In this document: piece after piece, positions 46,362 to 58,500 of the stretch
Layout of the letters: every line of letters begins with the position of its first letter
Position numbering within the stretch: the first letter of the stretch is position 1
Assembly (NCBI GenBank): GCA_025618425.1
Contig: CM046842.1
Location: 36,640,951 to 36,704,950 of the forward strand
Direction: 5' to 3'
From: Heliocidaris tuberculata
Lineage: Eukaryota; Echinodermata; Echinoidea; Camarodonta; Echinometridae
DNA: 64,000 nt
Notes under the pieces: model-generated
What the model was told of the DNA's origin: nothing
Databases searched by the model: none
Seen by the model: only the letters and a program-made list of their open reading frames with translations
Position numbers and translations under genes: made by a program

Positions 46362-47524
46362 AGGGTAATTCCAGCGTGACAGACGTCCCATCCAACCCTC
46401 ACATTTTTATGTTTTTACTTGATATTTCATATTTCATTTTAAAAGTGATGCTTAATTTGATGTAGAGATGTGATCTATAGGGTTTGGTCAACAAAATGGG
46501 GGGAAACTTTTTTTTCAAGCCCCGCCCACAAATTGTGGGTGGGGCTTCAAGTTCAGCGTGACAGACGGGACATGAATTTACCAAGCCATTTCTGCTTCGA
46601 TACTTTTCGACTAAGCTCTCCTCACTGGAAAATCTTGAAACAAAATATGTGTATTCATGTTATCACTTTTTGGTACCTTTTTGAAACCTGCTAGTATACA
46701 TTTGAAATTTCATCTTACTTTTGGAGGAAAATGCCAAAAAGTGAGCGTGACAGACGAGACAATAAAAACGTGACAGACGGGACACATTGAGATTGTACAC
46801 AAAATAGAATTTTTAAAGACAATCAAATTTCCAGCATTAAATACCTTATTCTCATGTTCTAAAGGGATTAATGGGTCATCTTTAATATCATGAAACATAA
46901 CAGCAAAAGGATTTTAATTTTCATCCATCGGAAAATTTTCATGTAGTCCCATCCATACATATTTTTGCTGTAGATGCCAAACGTGACAGACGGGACATTA
47001 CTTTATGAATCATAATTATCTTCATAAAATTAAAATTCCGCCAAGTTAGCAGTAGAAATAAATTTCCCCCTACTAAAGAGCAAGACTACAAAATTTTATT
47101 CAAAAACAATGGTCTAATTTATTGTAAATGAAAAAAGTACCTTAAAAAACGTGACAGACGGGACAAAAATTCATTTGACCTTTGACCTCCATTAAATCAG
47201 AAGAATATTGATATTTTTAAAATTTATGTATATAGACATAAAATTCCCCTTAGTCCTAATTAGATTTGGTTGTCTTTATTATTATAACAGATGAAATTTC
47301 TAAAAATGACTCAATATGTAATTAACCATATTTTACCATAAAAATGTGTAATTTCATTTTTGGGTTAAAAAATGGCCATTTTGGGTCAAAATATTCAAAA
47401 AATTAAAAAACTGAATATTGTTCCATAAAGTTCAAATCATGCATATTCAAGTGACATGGAAGGAAAATGTTCAAATAAACTTTGTTTTTTTCACCAAGAG
47501 TGGACATTCTCATGGAATTACCCT
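46362..47524. mobile_element. 1.16-kb TIR element with six copies of GTGACAGACGGGACA
   Basis: Termini are AGGGTAATTCCA and TGGAATTACCCT. The 8-bp flank AAATACAA is duplicated on both sides (46354-46361, 47525-47532). The 15-mer or a one-to-two-base variant occurs at 46376, 46558, 46747, 46770, 46983 and 47151, all in the same orientation. No transposase frame is present, so it is non-autonomous. The 8-bp target duplication fits hAT-like or other 8-bp superfamilies; the family is not identified. Confidence 0.8.
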
Positions 47525-47716
47525 AAATACAAAAGTGAAGTGCTGCTAAAGTATCACTACTGCAGTAGTGCAAGAAAACAAAGCAATTAAATGACTTTTT
47601 ACTGTGCCTGGGGAAAAGGGCATAAACGGATGCGTATGAAGTCAGGGGATGTACATTTCTTGAAAGTTTTGACCTAGGGTAGAAGCTTGACTAGTATAAG
47701 AAGTCAACTGTCCAGT

Positions 47717-47866
47717 CCTGGGGAGCGATTCGTCAAGCGTTTTGTCAGTGATTTTTACCGACAAATTTGCTCTCAGCCAATCAGATGCAAGGATTTCAGT
47801 AGCTTATAACAGTTGTCGGTAAAAATCACTGACAAAACACTTGATGAAATGCTCCCCTGAGCAATT
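47717..47866. mobile_element. Hairpin MITE with GGGGAGCGTTTCATCAAGC-type termini, copy 2
   Basis: GGGGAGCGATTCGTCAAGCG at the left and CACTTGATGAAATGCTCCCC at the right; it includes CTCAGCCAATCAGATGCAAG GATTTCAGTAGC. Confidence 0.8.
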
Positions 47867-48654
47867 GCTGCTGCGGCATATGTCATATAAAGTGGGGTGT
47901 ACTGCTTATTTGAGAAAACAAAAATGGAATCTACATTAGTCGGGGCCCGCATTCAATTCAGTACTTAAAGCTCATAGACAGTCTCGGTAGCAAAAATCAT
48001 ACTGGCAAGAAACTTATCTGAAATAGTCACATACTATTCTCCTTTTATCATAAGACATATGTACGAGATTATTTAACATTCCATTCACGATTTCGAACAA
48101 ATTTTAGTGTAAATATCTATAAGAAACGCTTGGTAACGGCTTTTCACTGCCTCACGCTAAGACCATCCACCCGAAGGTTCCCCGCACAATAAACCCAGCG
48201 CTTTGCATTATGTGTAGCGTATTCTACACACACAGCAATCCTCTTGTAAGTAGTGTGTGTGCATGTGGCCGTTGTTTGAATTTACATCCCCTCTTTTTTG
48301 GGCCAGGGATTTTTATTACTTTTCACCTCTCATTCGATAAATATTTCACTTGAGGAGGAAAAAACTTCACAGCATCTTAGTTTTGTTAGTACCCTGCTGT
48401 TTATTAAGTAAAATCAAAGAAATCTCACGAAAAGTTTTTGAGGGCTTCCCAAAACTATCTGTTACCTTTAAGTACGAAACTTCATTTTCCGCTAAGATAA
48501 GATACTTGAGCAACATTGGTATTCATTTGAATCTGTTAAGTATTTTATCCTAAGCATAAGAAAGCTCACTAACATGCAGGCTTAAGCGAATTACTTGATT
48601 GGCAGGTACCTTTATGTAGCTTGAAGCAGTATGATATATTATATTAGCTATTAC
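47867..48654. other. No gene recognised
   Basis: Ordinary AT-rich sequence. A 67-codon frame at 48350-48553 has no recognisable domain. Confidence 0.4.
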
Positions 48655-48930
48655 ATAAAAAGTGCATGATCTATCATGCACTGTACTGGATTATGTGCAC
48701 AACAAATACTAAATTATCCCAACTGCACGAGGGATAATTTAGTTTTGAGTTCATATAGTAATGGTGCATAAACAGAACATGCACTAATTGTTCTAGTAAA
48801 TAGTCCCCTAGATCTATAACTGTTATTGTGTATTCCCTTGCAAAAATCATAGTGTACTATAACAAAATTTTTGCACGTCGCGTGATGTGAATCTAACCAA
48901 TCACAGCAGGTATTATACATACACTATTTG
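48655..48930. mobile_element. Interspersed repeat with internal hairpin (copy 2, inverted)
   Basis: CTAAATTATCCCAACTGCAC GAGGGATAATTTAG forms a hairpin, followed by TAGTGTACTATAACAAAATT and GAATCTAACCAATCACAGCA, the inverse of the copy at 38985. Confidence 0.6.
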
Positions 48931-49362
48931 TTATAAAGAGATATTGCAGGTTTAATCACACTCTCTATAAGCATAAAAGCGACTCGTGAGTAGTCTACTC
49001 GATGCCCCCATACGCGCTCGCCAAGATACGGGCTTGTGCGGAACCCAACTCGGAACTCGGCATGCGCACCTTTATGCTATCGTTTATTTCCTTGATACTC
49101 CTTATCTGTCTGGGTTAAGTCTGCTGGTGAGCTTTCTTATACACGTACACGTACTTAGGGTAATATGCTTAGCCAAAAGATTCAAATGAATACCAAAGTT
49201 GCTTAAGTATTTTTATCTCAGCTTAAAACTAAGTAAAATACTCCTATTTCATGCATATTTAAGTACTGAATTGATTCCAGTTTACATCCTGTAAGTGTTA
49301 CCGTGGGACCATGGATAGGTAGCAGAGAACTGTGTTAAGAAGATGAGAAGTTGACTCAGGCC

Positions 49363-49878
49363 CCCGGGGGGGGGGGGGGGGGGGGGGGCACTCGAATTAT
49401 ATTTTGACGGGGGTGTGCCTCACGAATCCCCGAAAAGGGGGTCTAAGGAACTGACTTCAAGGTGTAAAATACGGGGTCTTGGGAACTATGATCTATTGGG
49501 CAGAGTGAAAAACAGGGTCTAGGGAACTACAAAACTAACCTCGCTTATCGGCGGTACACCTTCGCTATCGCAGGATCTCGGGACGGGCCGCGCCGGGGGC
49601 CGCGCCGGCGCCGTGTAGCGCTAGTAGCTAGCTAGCTGGAGCAGTTTTCAAGGCTCGCGCGACGAAAGGGCCTAGGCTAGTGCGCGGGACCAGGTCGAGC
49701 GACCACTGCCTCCGCCACGCTCCCGGCCGCATGCGAACGGATATGTTTCATAACAGGGGTCTTCAGAGCGGGGCTGAGCGGCTCCTGAGTGGAACTGAGT
49801 ATCTAGAGAACGGAAATCGGGGTCTGAAAAAGGGGGTCATCAAAGCGGCACGTCCCCGTACCACCATATCACCCGTAT
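49363..49878 (+). mobile_element. G-tract TIR MITE, copy 1
   Basis: Starts CCCGGGGG with a G25 run, then CACTCGAATTATATTTTGAC, and carries repeated GGGGTCTWRGGAAC words and the GC-rich CTAGTAGCTAGCTAGCTGGA. CAGGCC flanks it on both sides (49357-49362, 49879-49884). The expected right C-tract terminus is absent in this copy (ends CACCATATCACCCGTAT). It is longer than copy 2 in the GC-rich middle. Confidence 0.8.
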
Positions 49879-50752
49879 CAGGCCTTGGCTTGTGGCTCTG
49901 GATGCTAACAGAACAAGTTTCAAAATGTCTCATGGGAGCTCATACTGATAGAGAATGGCTATGGAACCTGATGAAGGGGAAGAGTATAGGCATGTCAGAG
50001 GTTGGTTGAATGACACATACTCCATCCACATTTACTCCACATCTATTTTGTTCACCATGCAGCCAATTATCAAAGAAGATGAGAAGTTGACTCAGGCCTT
50101 GGCTTGTGGCTCTGGATGCTAACAGAGCAAGTTTCACAATCTCTCACGGGAGCTCATACTGATAGAGAATGGCTATGGAACCTGATGAAGGGGAAGAGTA
50201 TAGGCATGTCAGAGGTTGGTTGAATGACACATACTCCATCCACATTTACTCCACATCAATTTTGTTCACCATGCAGCCAATTCTCAAAGAAGATGAAAAA
50301 TTGACTCAGGCCTTGGCTTGTGGCTCTGGATGCTAACAGAGCAAGTTTCAAAATGTCTTACGGGAGCTCATACTGATAGAGAAGGGTTATACATGTATAG
50401 TGAAACCTGATGAAGGGGAAGAGTATACATGTAGGCATGTCAGAGGCTGGTTGAATGACACATACTCCAGCCACATTTACTCCACATCAATTTTGTTCAC
50501 CATGCAGCCAAATCTCTAAGAAGATGAGAAGTTGACTCAGGCCTTGGCTTGTGGCTCTGGATGCTAACAGAGCAAGTTTCAAAATGTCTCATGGGAGCTC
50601 ATACTGATAGAGAATGGCTATGGAACCTGATGAATTCATCTGCGCAAACACCAGTGAATATTGCAATTTGAAATTTATGATAATTAAGATCTTTTCACTG
50701 AAATCAAGATAAAATAAATCTCTGAATACCACCCCTGGACTGAACACTGCGC

Positions 50753-50786
50753 TCGACCCTAACCCTAACCCTTGCCCTAACCTAAT
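50753..50786. repeat. Short interstitial telomere-like CCCTAA run
   Basis: ACCCTAACCCTAACCCTTGC CCTAACC, matching the TTAGGG-type animal telomere unit. Another weak run (AACCCTAACCTTAAAACCCT) is near 41253. Confidence 0.6.
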
Positions 50787-51491
50787 GTAAGACCCAATAC
50801 CCAATACAACTCAACCTGAACTAAAGCCTGGAGCTACATGTATTGTGGGCAGAGTATATATATATATAAGCACTGAACTGTGTCAGGAAGATGAGAAGTT
50901 GACTCAGGCCTTGGCTTGTGTCTGCTAGCTAACAGAGTGATGTTGAAGACATCCCATGAGAGCTCCTACTGATAGAGAAGGGTTATCAAACCTGATGAAG
51001 GAGGAAGGTAGGTGCGCAAGACGGCAGGTAAATTGCAAACAAAGTCGTCAGTATTGTCATGTGCCCGGCAGAAAGGCACGAACGAATGAACACTGGATGT
51101 ATATTTGCGCCCCCAAAAAACAATTCACTCTATTTTCAGTCCCCCAGGAGTTGTGTCAGTGATCACTTGTTCAGGATTGAATATCGAGTGAATATGGAGT
51201 GCTCTCTAACAAAGTGTAGGGTGAATTTTCACTCTATTTTCACTCTATTTTCACTCCCCCGGGTTGTGACTTTAGTGGTCACTTGATTTTCTTTTATGAT
51301 ACAGAAAGAAAGTTGCAGTTTTGATACCCCCTTCCCCTTTGAAGACATCTTCACAGCATATTTAGTCTTAACATCTACTAAATTGTTAACAGTGATATAT
51401 TACTATTTCTATATAATTTGCCATATAGAGAAGTTTTTTTCTTAAAAATCAAATGAAATTAGAGCCAGCTTCTTTCTGGAATCCACTTAAT

Positions 51492-52374
51492 TTGTCCCCG
51501 CCGAACGAAGTTCGCGAGGGGACTATGAAACGGGCTCCGTTCGTGTGTGAGTGTGTGTGTGCGTGTGTGTGTGCGTGTGTGTGTCCGTCCGTCCGTCCGT
51601 CCGTGTGTGCTCAAATGTTAGAAAATGCTACTTCTCCGTCATTTCTTGGCCGATTTTGATTCCGATTATTTTATCTGATAGGCCTGGGTGTGGGCTTCCA
51701 AACTTCTACACAGAATTTTGAAATTCATTAATTATGCAAATTTATGCAAGTTTATTCAAAATCGACGAAAAATGCTACTTCTCCTCTATTTCACATTGGA
51801 TTTTGATTCCGATTGTTTTATCTGATAGGGCTGGGTGGGGGCTTCCAAACTTCTACACAGAATTTTGAAATTCAATAATTATGCAAATTTATGCAAATTT
51901 ATTCAAAATTGATGAAAAATGCTACTTCTCCTCTATTTCACATCGGATTTTGATTCCGATTGTTTTATCTGATAGGGCTGGGTGGGGGCTTCCAAACTTC
52001 TACACAGAATTTTGAAATTCATTATTTATGCAAATTTATGCAAATTTATTCAAAATTGACGAAAAATGCTACTTCTCCTCTATTTCACATCGGATTTTGA
52101 TTCCGATTGTTTTATCTGATAGGGCTGGGTGGGGGCTTCCAAACTTGTACACAGAATTTTGAAATTCATTATTCATGCAAATTTATGCAAATTTATTCAA
52201 AATTGACGAAGGTTCATAATGTTTTCATGTTTTATATTTCAGTTGTATACATGCATTGTTGGTATTCTCTTCTTTTGCATGCAGTAACATTATTATTTTA
52301 TTCACTAAAGTTTTTCACTGAAGTTTTAAGGTTCAGGCTAGTTAATTTCCACAGATCTGCACTTCCGGCGGGGA
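51492..52374. mobile_element. Element with GTCCCCGCCG/CGGCGGGGAC termini and four 147-bp tandem units
   Basis: The left end GTCCCCGCCGAACGAAGTTC and right end TTCCGGCGGGGAC are inverted. After a (GT)n-(CCGT)n stretch, four units starting AAAAATGCTACTTCTCC begin near 51622, 51769, 51916 and 52063. Each holds TTTTGATTCCGATT, GGGCTGGGTGGGGGCTTCCA and TTATGCAAATTTATGCAAAT. Spacing between units 2-4 is 147 bp. No protein is encoded. Confidence 0.75.
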
Positions 52375-52447
52375 CATTTATTACGCATTGCGTAATGTAC
52401 TCATTCACTTGTTGTTTGTGAAGTAATTTCTTTATAACTACTTGCCA

Positions 52448-52583
52448 AATTGTTTTTGTTTGTTTTTTGTTTGTTGTTGTTGTTGTTTTGTTTTTGTTTT
52501 TGTTTTTGTTTTTGTTTTTGTTTTGTTTTTTTGTTTGTTTGTTTGTTGTTGTTGTTGTTTTTTTTTTTGGGGGGGGGGGGGGT
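52448..52583. repeat. (GTTTTT)n / (GTT)n / G14 simple sequence
   Basis: T/G-only tract with hexamer, tetramer and triplet slippage domains, ending in a G run at about 52570-52583. Confidence 0.9.
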
Positions 52584-52726
52584 CAATAGTGTCTTCCAAT
52601 TTATGGTGATGTTGTAGTAGGCCAGATAGGTATAGCATGGAGTACATGAAGAGGATGATAAATTGATTCAGTTGGTTGCTTCCAATAGATACCAAAAGAG
52701 ATCCATTAAGAGCTCATAGAGGACAC

Positions 52727-53142
52727 TTAACCCTTTCGAGACAATTGACCACATTTTGTGGTTTGGCTCAATAACTTTTGATTCAGAGATCTAAAAAATA
52801 TACCAGATGCATGAGTAGAAAGAGCAAAAATTTCTACACACACTATGTCAATTTTTGTTGCATGACCATATCGCATTTGATGCCAGGAATTTTAAAAACG
52901 AGAATAAGCTTCAAAATCCTTAAATTGGCAACACATTGAGAGGTTCAAAATCATTGTTTTTTCATCAAAATTGGCAATTTTATCAACTTATCAACATATT
53001 TCTAACCATGTACATCGTTTTCAAAGACATTACACCTTATTAGAACCATGTAGCCCTAAAAGAAAAATATTAATGTTGCCAATTTGAAGAACAAAATGTG
53101 ATCAATTTAGCCTTTAAATAATTCCTGTCCTGAAAGGGTTAA
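52727..53142 (+). mobile_element. TTAA-type MITE (piggyBac-like), copy 10
   Basis: TTAACCCTTTCGAGACAATT to TCCTGAAAGGGTTAA; full length and close to consensus. Confidence 0.88.
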
Positions 53143-53149
53143 ATGTTAG

Positions 53150-53445
53150 ACTTGGGGAAAGTGAGAAAAGGAAAGATAAGCATTGGGGGGGGGGGGGGGA
53201 GGAGACAGACACAGTTATAGAGAGATAGAGTAGAAAACAAGGAGAAAAAAAGGAAAATAGAGAGAGAGAGAGAGGAAGGGAGAGAAAGAGGGGGATATGG
53301 AAAGAGAGGGAGGGATACAGACAGATAGATGGATACAGTGAGAGTAGAGCATGAGAAAAATAAGGACAAGAAAAGAAAAAAGACAGAGAATCAGAGAGAT
53401 ACAGACAGACAGAGGTATTGGGGGTGGGGGAGAGAGAGCATACAA
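53150..53445. repeat. Purine-rich GA microsatellite region
   Basis: G14, (GA)n and GATAGATGGATACAG words. The - strand Ser/Leu/Phe/Pro-rich frames overlapping it (up to 195 codons) are compositional. Confidence 0.75.
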
Positions 53446-53959
53446 GTTTAAAGTGTACCAACCACCTGAACCGCTAGAAAGTATAAAATTAACCTCAAAG
53501 ATTTTTATCTGAAATTCTATAGGGCAACAGTATAGGAGTATGAAGGAGATAAAGAATAACATGAAGGTGCTCGCGCGGAACCGAACCTCCCAGTTGGTTT
53601 TGCGTGAGTCCTTATCTTGGCGAGCGCATACGGGTGCGTTCACTTTTATGGTAATAGAGAGAGTATTTAACTTGAAATATCTCTTTATAAAAGTGATATT
53701 CAAAGCCCATATTTGGAATATAGTAGAATGACATGGAACCTCTAACGTACATGTACAGAGCAAAATATTTTTTGGTGATTGGTACACTTTATAAATTCTC
53801 AAATGCTACGTTCATGCCCTTTAATGGTTTGTTTCGTGATTATAACACATTTGTGCACTCTTGATGGGTGAGGGTAATTAGATTCAATGCATGGTTAAGT
53901 ATGAGCTGATAGACACATGTTTGCATGCATGCATGCTGTTGCATGTTGCTCTGTTGAAG

Positions 53960-54356
53960 AATTACAATGATGAAGAGGGAGAGAGAGAGAAATAGAAAAA
54001 AAAAGATAACATGAGGAGTCAAGTCTTAGCTGATAAACACATGTGCCATCTTATACTTTATACATTAAAAGGGATAAAGAGAGAGAGAAAGATAATAAGA
54101 GTAGTTAATTCTTAGCTGATAAACACATGTGCCGTCTTATACTTTAAATATTAAAAGTGATAAAGAGAGAAAGAGAAAGAGAAAGATAATAAGAGTAGTT
54201 AATTTTTAGCTGATAAACACATGTGCCGTCTTATACTTTAAACATTAAAAGGGATAAAGAGAGAGAGAGAGAGAGAGAAAGAGAATGATAATAAGAGTAG
54301 TTAATTCTTAGCTGATAAACACAAATCCGTCTTATACTTTATACATTAAAAGGGAT

Positions 54357-54387
<31 letters not shown>

Positions 54388-54839
54388 AAGATAATAAGAG
54401 TAGTTAATTCTTAGCTGATAAACCCAATTGCCATCTTATACTTTATACATTAAAAGGGATAAAGAGAGAGAGAAAGATAATAAGAGTAGTTAATTCTTAG
54501 CTGATAAACACATGTGCCGTCTTATACTTTAAACATTAAAAGGGATAAAGAGAGAGAGAGAGAAAGAGAATGATAATAAGAGTAGTTAATTCTTAGCTGA
54601 TAAACACAAATCCGTCTTATACTTTATACATTAAAAGGGATAAAGAGAGAGAGAGAGAGAGAGAAAGAGAATGATAATAAGAGTAGTTAATTCTTAGCTG
54701 ATAAACACAAATCCGTCTTATACTTTATACATTAAAAGGGATAAAGAGAGAGAGAGAGAGAAAGAGAATGATAATAAGAGTAGTTAATTCTTAGCTGATA
54801 AACACAAATCCGTCTTATACTTTATACATTAAAAGGGAT

Positions 54840-54870
<31 letters not shown>

Positions 54871-55420
54871 AAGATAATAAGAGTAGTTAATTCTTAGCTG
54901 ATAAACCCAATTGCCATCTTATACTTTATACATTAAAAGGGATAAAGAGAGAGAGAAAGATAATAAGAGTAGTTAATTCTTAGCTGATAAACACATGTGC
55001 CGTCTTATACTTTAAATATTAAAAGTGATAAAGAGAGAAAGAGAAAGAGAAAGATAATAAGAGTAGTTAATTTTTAGCTGATAAACACATGTGCCGTCTT
55101 ATACTTTAAACATTAAAAGGGATAAAGAGAGAGAGAGAGAGAGAGAAAGAGAATGATAATAAGAGTAGTTAATTCTTAGCTGATAAACACAAATCCGTCT
55201 TATACTTTATATATTAAAAGGGATAAAGAGAGAGAGAAAGAGAGAGAGAGAGAAAGATAATAAGAGTAGTTAATTCTTAGCTGATAAACCCAATTGCCAT
55301 CTTATACTTTATACATTAAAAGGGATAAAGAGAGAGAGAGAGAGAAAGATAATAAGAGTAGTTAAGTCTTAGCTGATATACACATGTGCCGTCTTATACT
55401 TTATACATTAAAAGGGATAA
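53960..55420. repeat. Satellite array A (~85-107-bp units)
   Basis: About fifteen units of AAGATAATAAGAGTAGTTAAT TCTTAGCTGATAAACAC followed by a variable word (ATGTGCCGTC, AAATCCGTC or CCAATTGCCATC), then TTATACTTTATACATTAAAA GGGATAAAGAG and a (GA)n spacer. Unit length varies with the GA spacer. Variant types recur in a patterned order, which implies duplication of multi-unit blocks. Confidence 0.92.
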
Positions 55421-55530
55421 TAATCAAACATTTTTATATAGCGCATTACACATAAGCAAAATTGCATGTCTCTATGCACTTTAGGAGAGGAAAGAAAGGA
55501 AAGATGCACTGGGTTCATGATTCTGATTAA

Positions 55531-58500
55531 CTATAAAGTGGTGAAAAGGTATGTCTTTAGAGAATTAATGAAGTTTTCATAGGAATTTATACTTTTCAGA
55601 TATTCAGGCAACTTGTTCCACAAAAGAGCGGCAGAATGTGTAAAAGACCTTTCCCCGTATGATTTTGTCATTATTTGTGGAACACAGAGCAGGGACTTGG
55701 AACTGGAACGTAACATTCTATCGGGTTTATATGGAGTTAGTACTTCAGAGAGATAAGTAGGAGCCAACTGATGTAAACATTGGTAGGTTAACATAAGTAT
55801 TTTAAATTGGATACGGGACTTGATGGGCAACCAGTGTAGATCTCTTAAGACTGGAGTTATTGATTCATGTTTCTTCGTGCGTGTAACAAGTCGGGCTGCA
55901 GAATTTTGAAGGAGTTGTAGTCTTTGAATTTGAGAAGAAGGGAGACCAGAAAGTAAACTATTACAGAAATCAAAATGGCACATAACAAAAGCATGAATTA
56001 ATCGTTCAGTGGTTGGTTTGTCTAAAAAATTGCGAATTTTACCTATTTTGTATAATCCAAATGAAGCTGAGCGACACTTTTGTGAGACAAAATTTTCAAA
56101 TGTGAACTTATCATCAAAAATAGCACCTAAATTTCTGCAAGTTCTGGTTGCATGAACAATTGTACCATTTATGTTCAATGTTGATATGAGGTTGCTTGAC
56201 CTATGGCGTGAAGAAAGATGAAGAAACTCAGTCTTTGTATCATTGAGCTTTAAACCATTTACCCGAGACCACTCTTTGATTGATTGCACACACTCTGATA
56301 TCTGTGAAGTGACATTAATATTATCAGTTCTCTTAAATGAAATGTACAGTTGTGTATCATCTGCATAGAACATCTTATGAATTTTGTGAGTATCAATAAT
56401 ATCTTCTAAGGGAGAGGTATAGAGGGTAAATAGGATTGGGCCCAATACGGACCCTTGAGGAACCCCTTGAGGGATGATTTCTGTGGATGACCGCTCATTT
56501 CCAATAATAACAGTGTGAGTGCGCCGAAACAGATACGACTCTATCCAAGCGAGTGCTTGACCACTTATACCAAAACGAAGTCTCAGACGTTTCAACAAGA
56601 TGTCATGCTTAATAGTATCAAATGCGCAAGAAAAATCTAGCAGCACAAGGATGACTTCTTCTCCTTTGTCTAGAGATAAAAGAATGTCATCCGTTACTCG
56701 CAGAAGAGCTGTTTCGACGCTATGAAACGAGCGGTAACCAGATTGTGACTTTGCGTATAAACTGAATGTGTTCAGGTACTGTTGAAGTTGGAATGAAGCT
56801 ATTCTTTCTAAGAGTTTGCCAAAATATCTCAAGTTTGCAATCGGATGATAACTTTTCAGATCTTCAACATCAGTAGCCGAACCCTTCAGTCTAGGAATAA
56901 CATTTGCATGCTTGAAACCTTCTGGGAAAGAACCAGTCATGAAAGAATCATTAATGACCTGTGTCATAAATGATAATAATTCTTCACGAAATTTTTTCAG
57001 AAATGAAGTTGGGACAGGGTCAAGTTCACATGTTGTGGAAGAAGAGGTAGTAATGAACTTGGCAACCTCATCTTCAGACACTGATTTGAATTTGCTGAAT
57101 GATGAGGTTGCAAGTTTCTCAGGAAATTTCCTACTATTATCAGCCGCTGATGACTGTAATTCATCAGTGATTGACCGAACTTTCTCTGCAAAATATCTCA
57201 AGAAACGCTGTGGTAGAGATATATCAAAACTGATATTGTTTGGTAAGGTTTTTAACTGGGGTCGTAACAGGTGATCAACCTTCCTGAAGAGATCTCGAGG
57301 AGAACAATTTTTCAGTTGATTACGATGATAAACTCGTTTGGCTGAAGTGAGTTGATTATTATAGTGATGAGACGCTTTCACATAAATTTGCCGATCAATT
57401 TCAAGACCACACCGAGAGAAAGCTTTCCGTTCGAGAGCACAAAGTTTTTGCTTCAATTCTCTAAGTTCATCTGTGAACCATGGTGTGTCTGGACGATATC
57501 TAACAGTTCTAGTGACTTCCGGAGCATGCTTATCTAGAAGCAAGGATAGAGTTTTGTTAAACTGACCAACTCGCTCATTCAGGTCTGGGCTTGGAGAAGA
57601 GTACAGATCTGACTTGAGGATGTCACTGGAAAAGGCTTCGATGTCGATGCTGTAGATCTTCCTTGTCTTTATCTCCAATTTCAATGGTGGAGGCTTTCGA
57701 ATGTCCAAGCTGCAAGAAATAGCAACATGATCCGATGGGAGATAAGACGTTGAGCTTAGATCAGTGACAAAACTGTCCGTGGCTCTGGTGATGATGAGGT
57801 CAAGTGTATGGCCAGCTCTGTGCGTTGGAAACGATACATGCTGTTGCAGGTTAAATGCTGATAGCACAGACAAGAAATTCCTTGAGTTGTTATCAGTGAC
57901 AGAGTTAACATGGTAATTAAAGTCACCAACTATTAATAACTGATGAGGAGATGATATGAGTTGTTCCATGAAGGTTGAGAACTCACGGAGAAAAAGCCGC
58001 TCGGTTGAGTCTCCCCTGGCTGTGCGTTGAGGACGATAAATGACAATAAGGCGTGTTGGAACCTGGTAATGTGAAGTTACCAGGATATCTAAGTGTTCAA
58101 AAGAACTGAAGTTGGAAATATTGTCATACACCTTGACGCGAAGAGACTTTCGAATGCATATCCCAACACCGCCGCCAACACGGTGCATTCTGGGCTTGTG
58201 AAGCCAGTTGTGGTCTTTCAAAACAGATGTGAGCTGAGCAATGGAGTAGTTGTCTCGGTCATCTCCAATTAGCCATGTCTCTGTCACTGCAGCGATGTCA
58301 ATGTTATCACCTATGATGAAATCTGATAACATGTGTGTTTTGTTATTCAAAGACCGTGCATTCCACAAGGAAAGTCTTATAAGACTGTTATTATGCTCTG
58401 GTGAACTTGACTTCTCCTGGAGACGACGCCGACGACATCGACCACCTTTACGACCCCGTTTGGTACGACCTCTACATATACCCAAATTGCGAAGTGTTAA

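Larger units (their letters stand above)
49337..51000. repeat. ~210-230-bp tandem repeat, about five units, interrupted
   Basis: AAGATGAGAAGTTGACTCAGG recurs at about 49338, 50078, 50288 (variant), 50519 and 50887, with GCTTGTGGCTCTGGATGCTA and CATGTCAGAGG in each full unit. The first unit is split by a MITE (49363-49878). The fourth is cut at about 50636 by ~245 bp of unrelated sequence. Confidence 0.85.

Noticed and set aside
49680..50009. 109-codon frame repeated in part at 59538-59738
   Set aside because: The shared part lies wholly within the G-tract TIR MITE, and the remainder is tandem repeat; the sharing reflects the transposon, not a gene family.
50753..50786. True telomere or chromosome end
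   Set aside because: Only about four imperfect CCCTAA units in the middle of a repeat; at most an interstitial remnant.
53215..53802. 195-codon - strand frame
   Set aside because: Its C-terminal half is low-complexity from a purine-rich tract and the rest has no recognisable domain.
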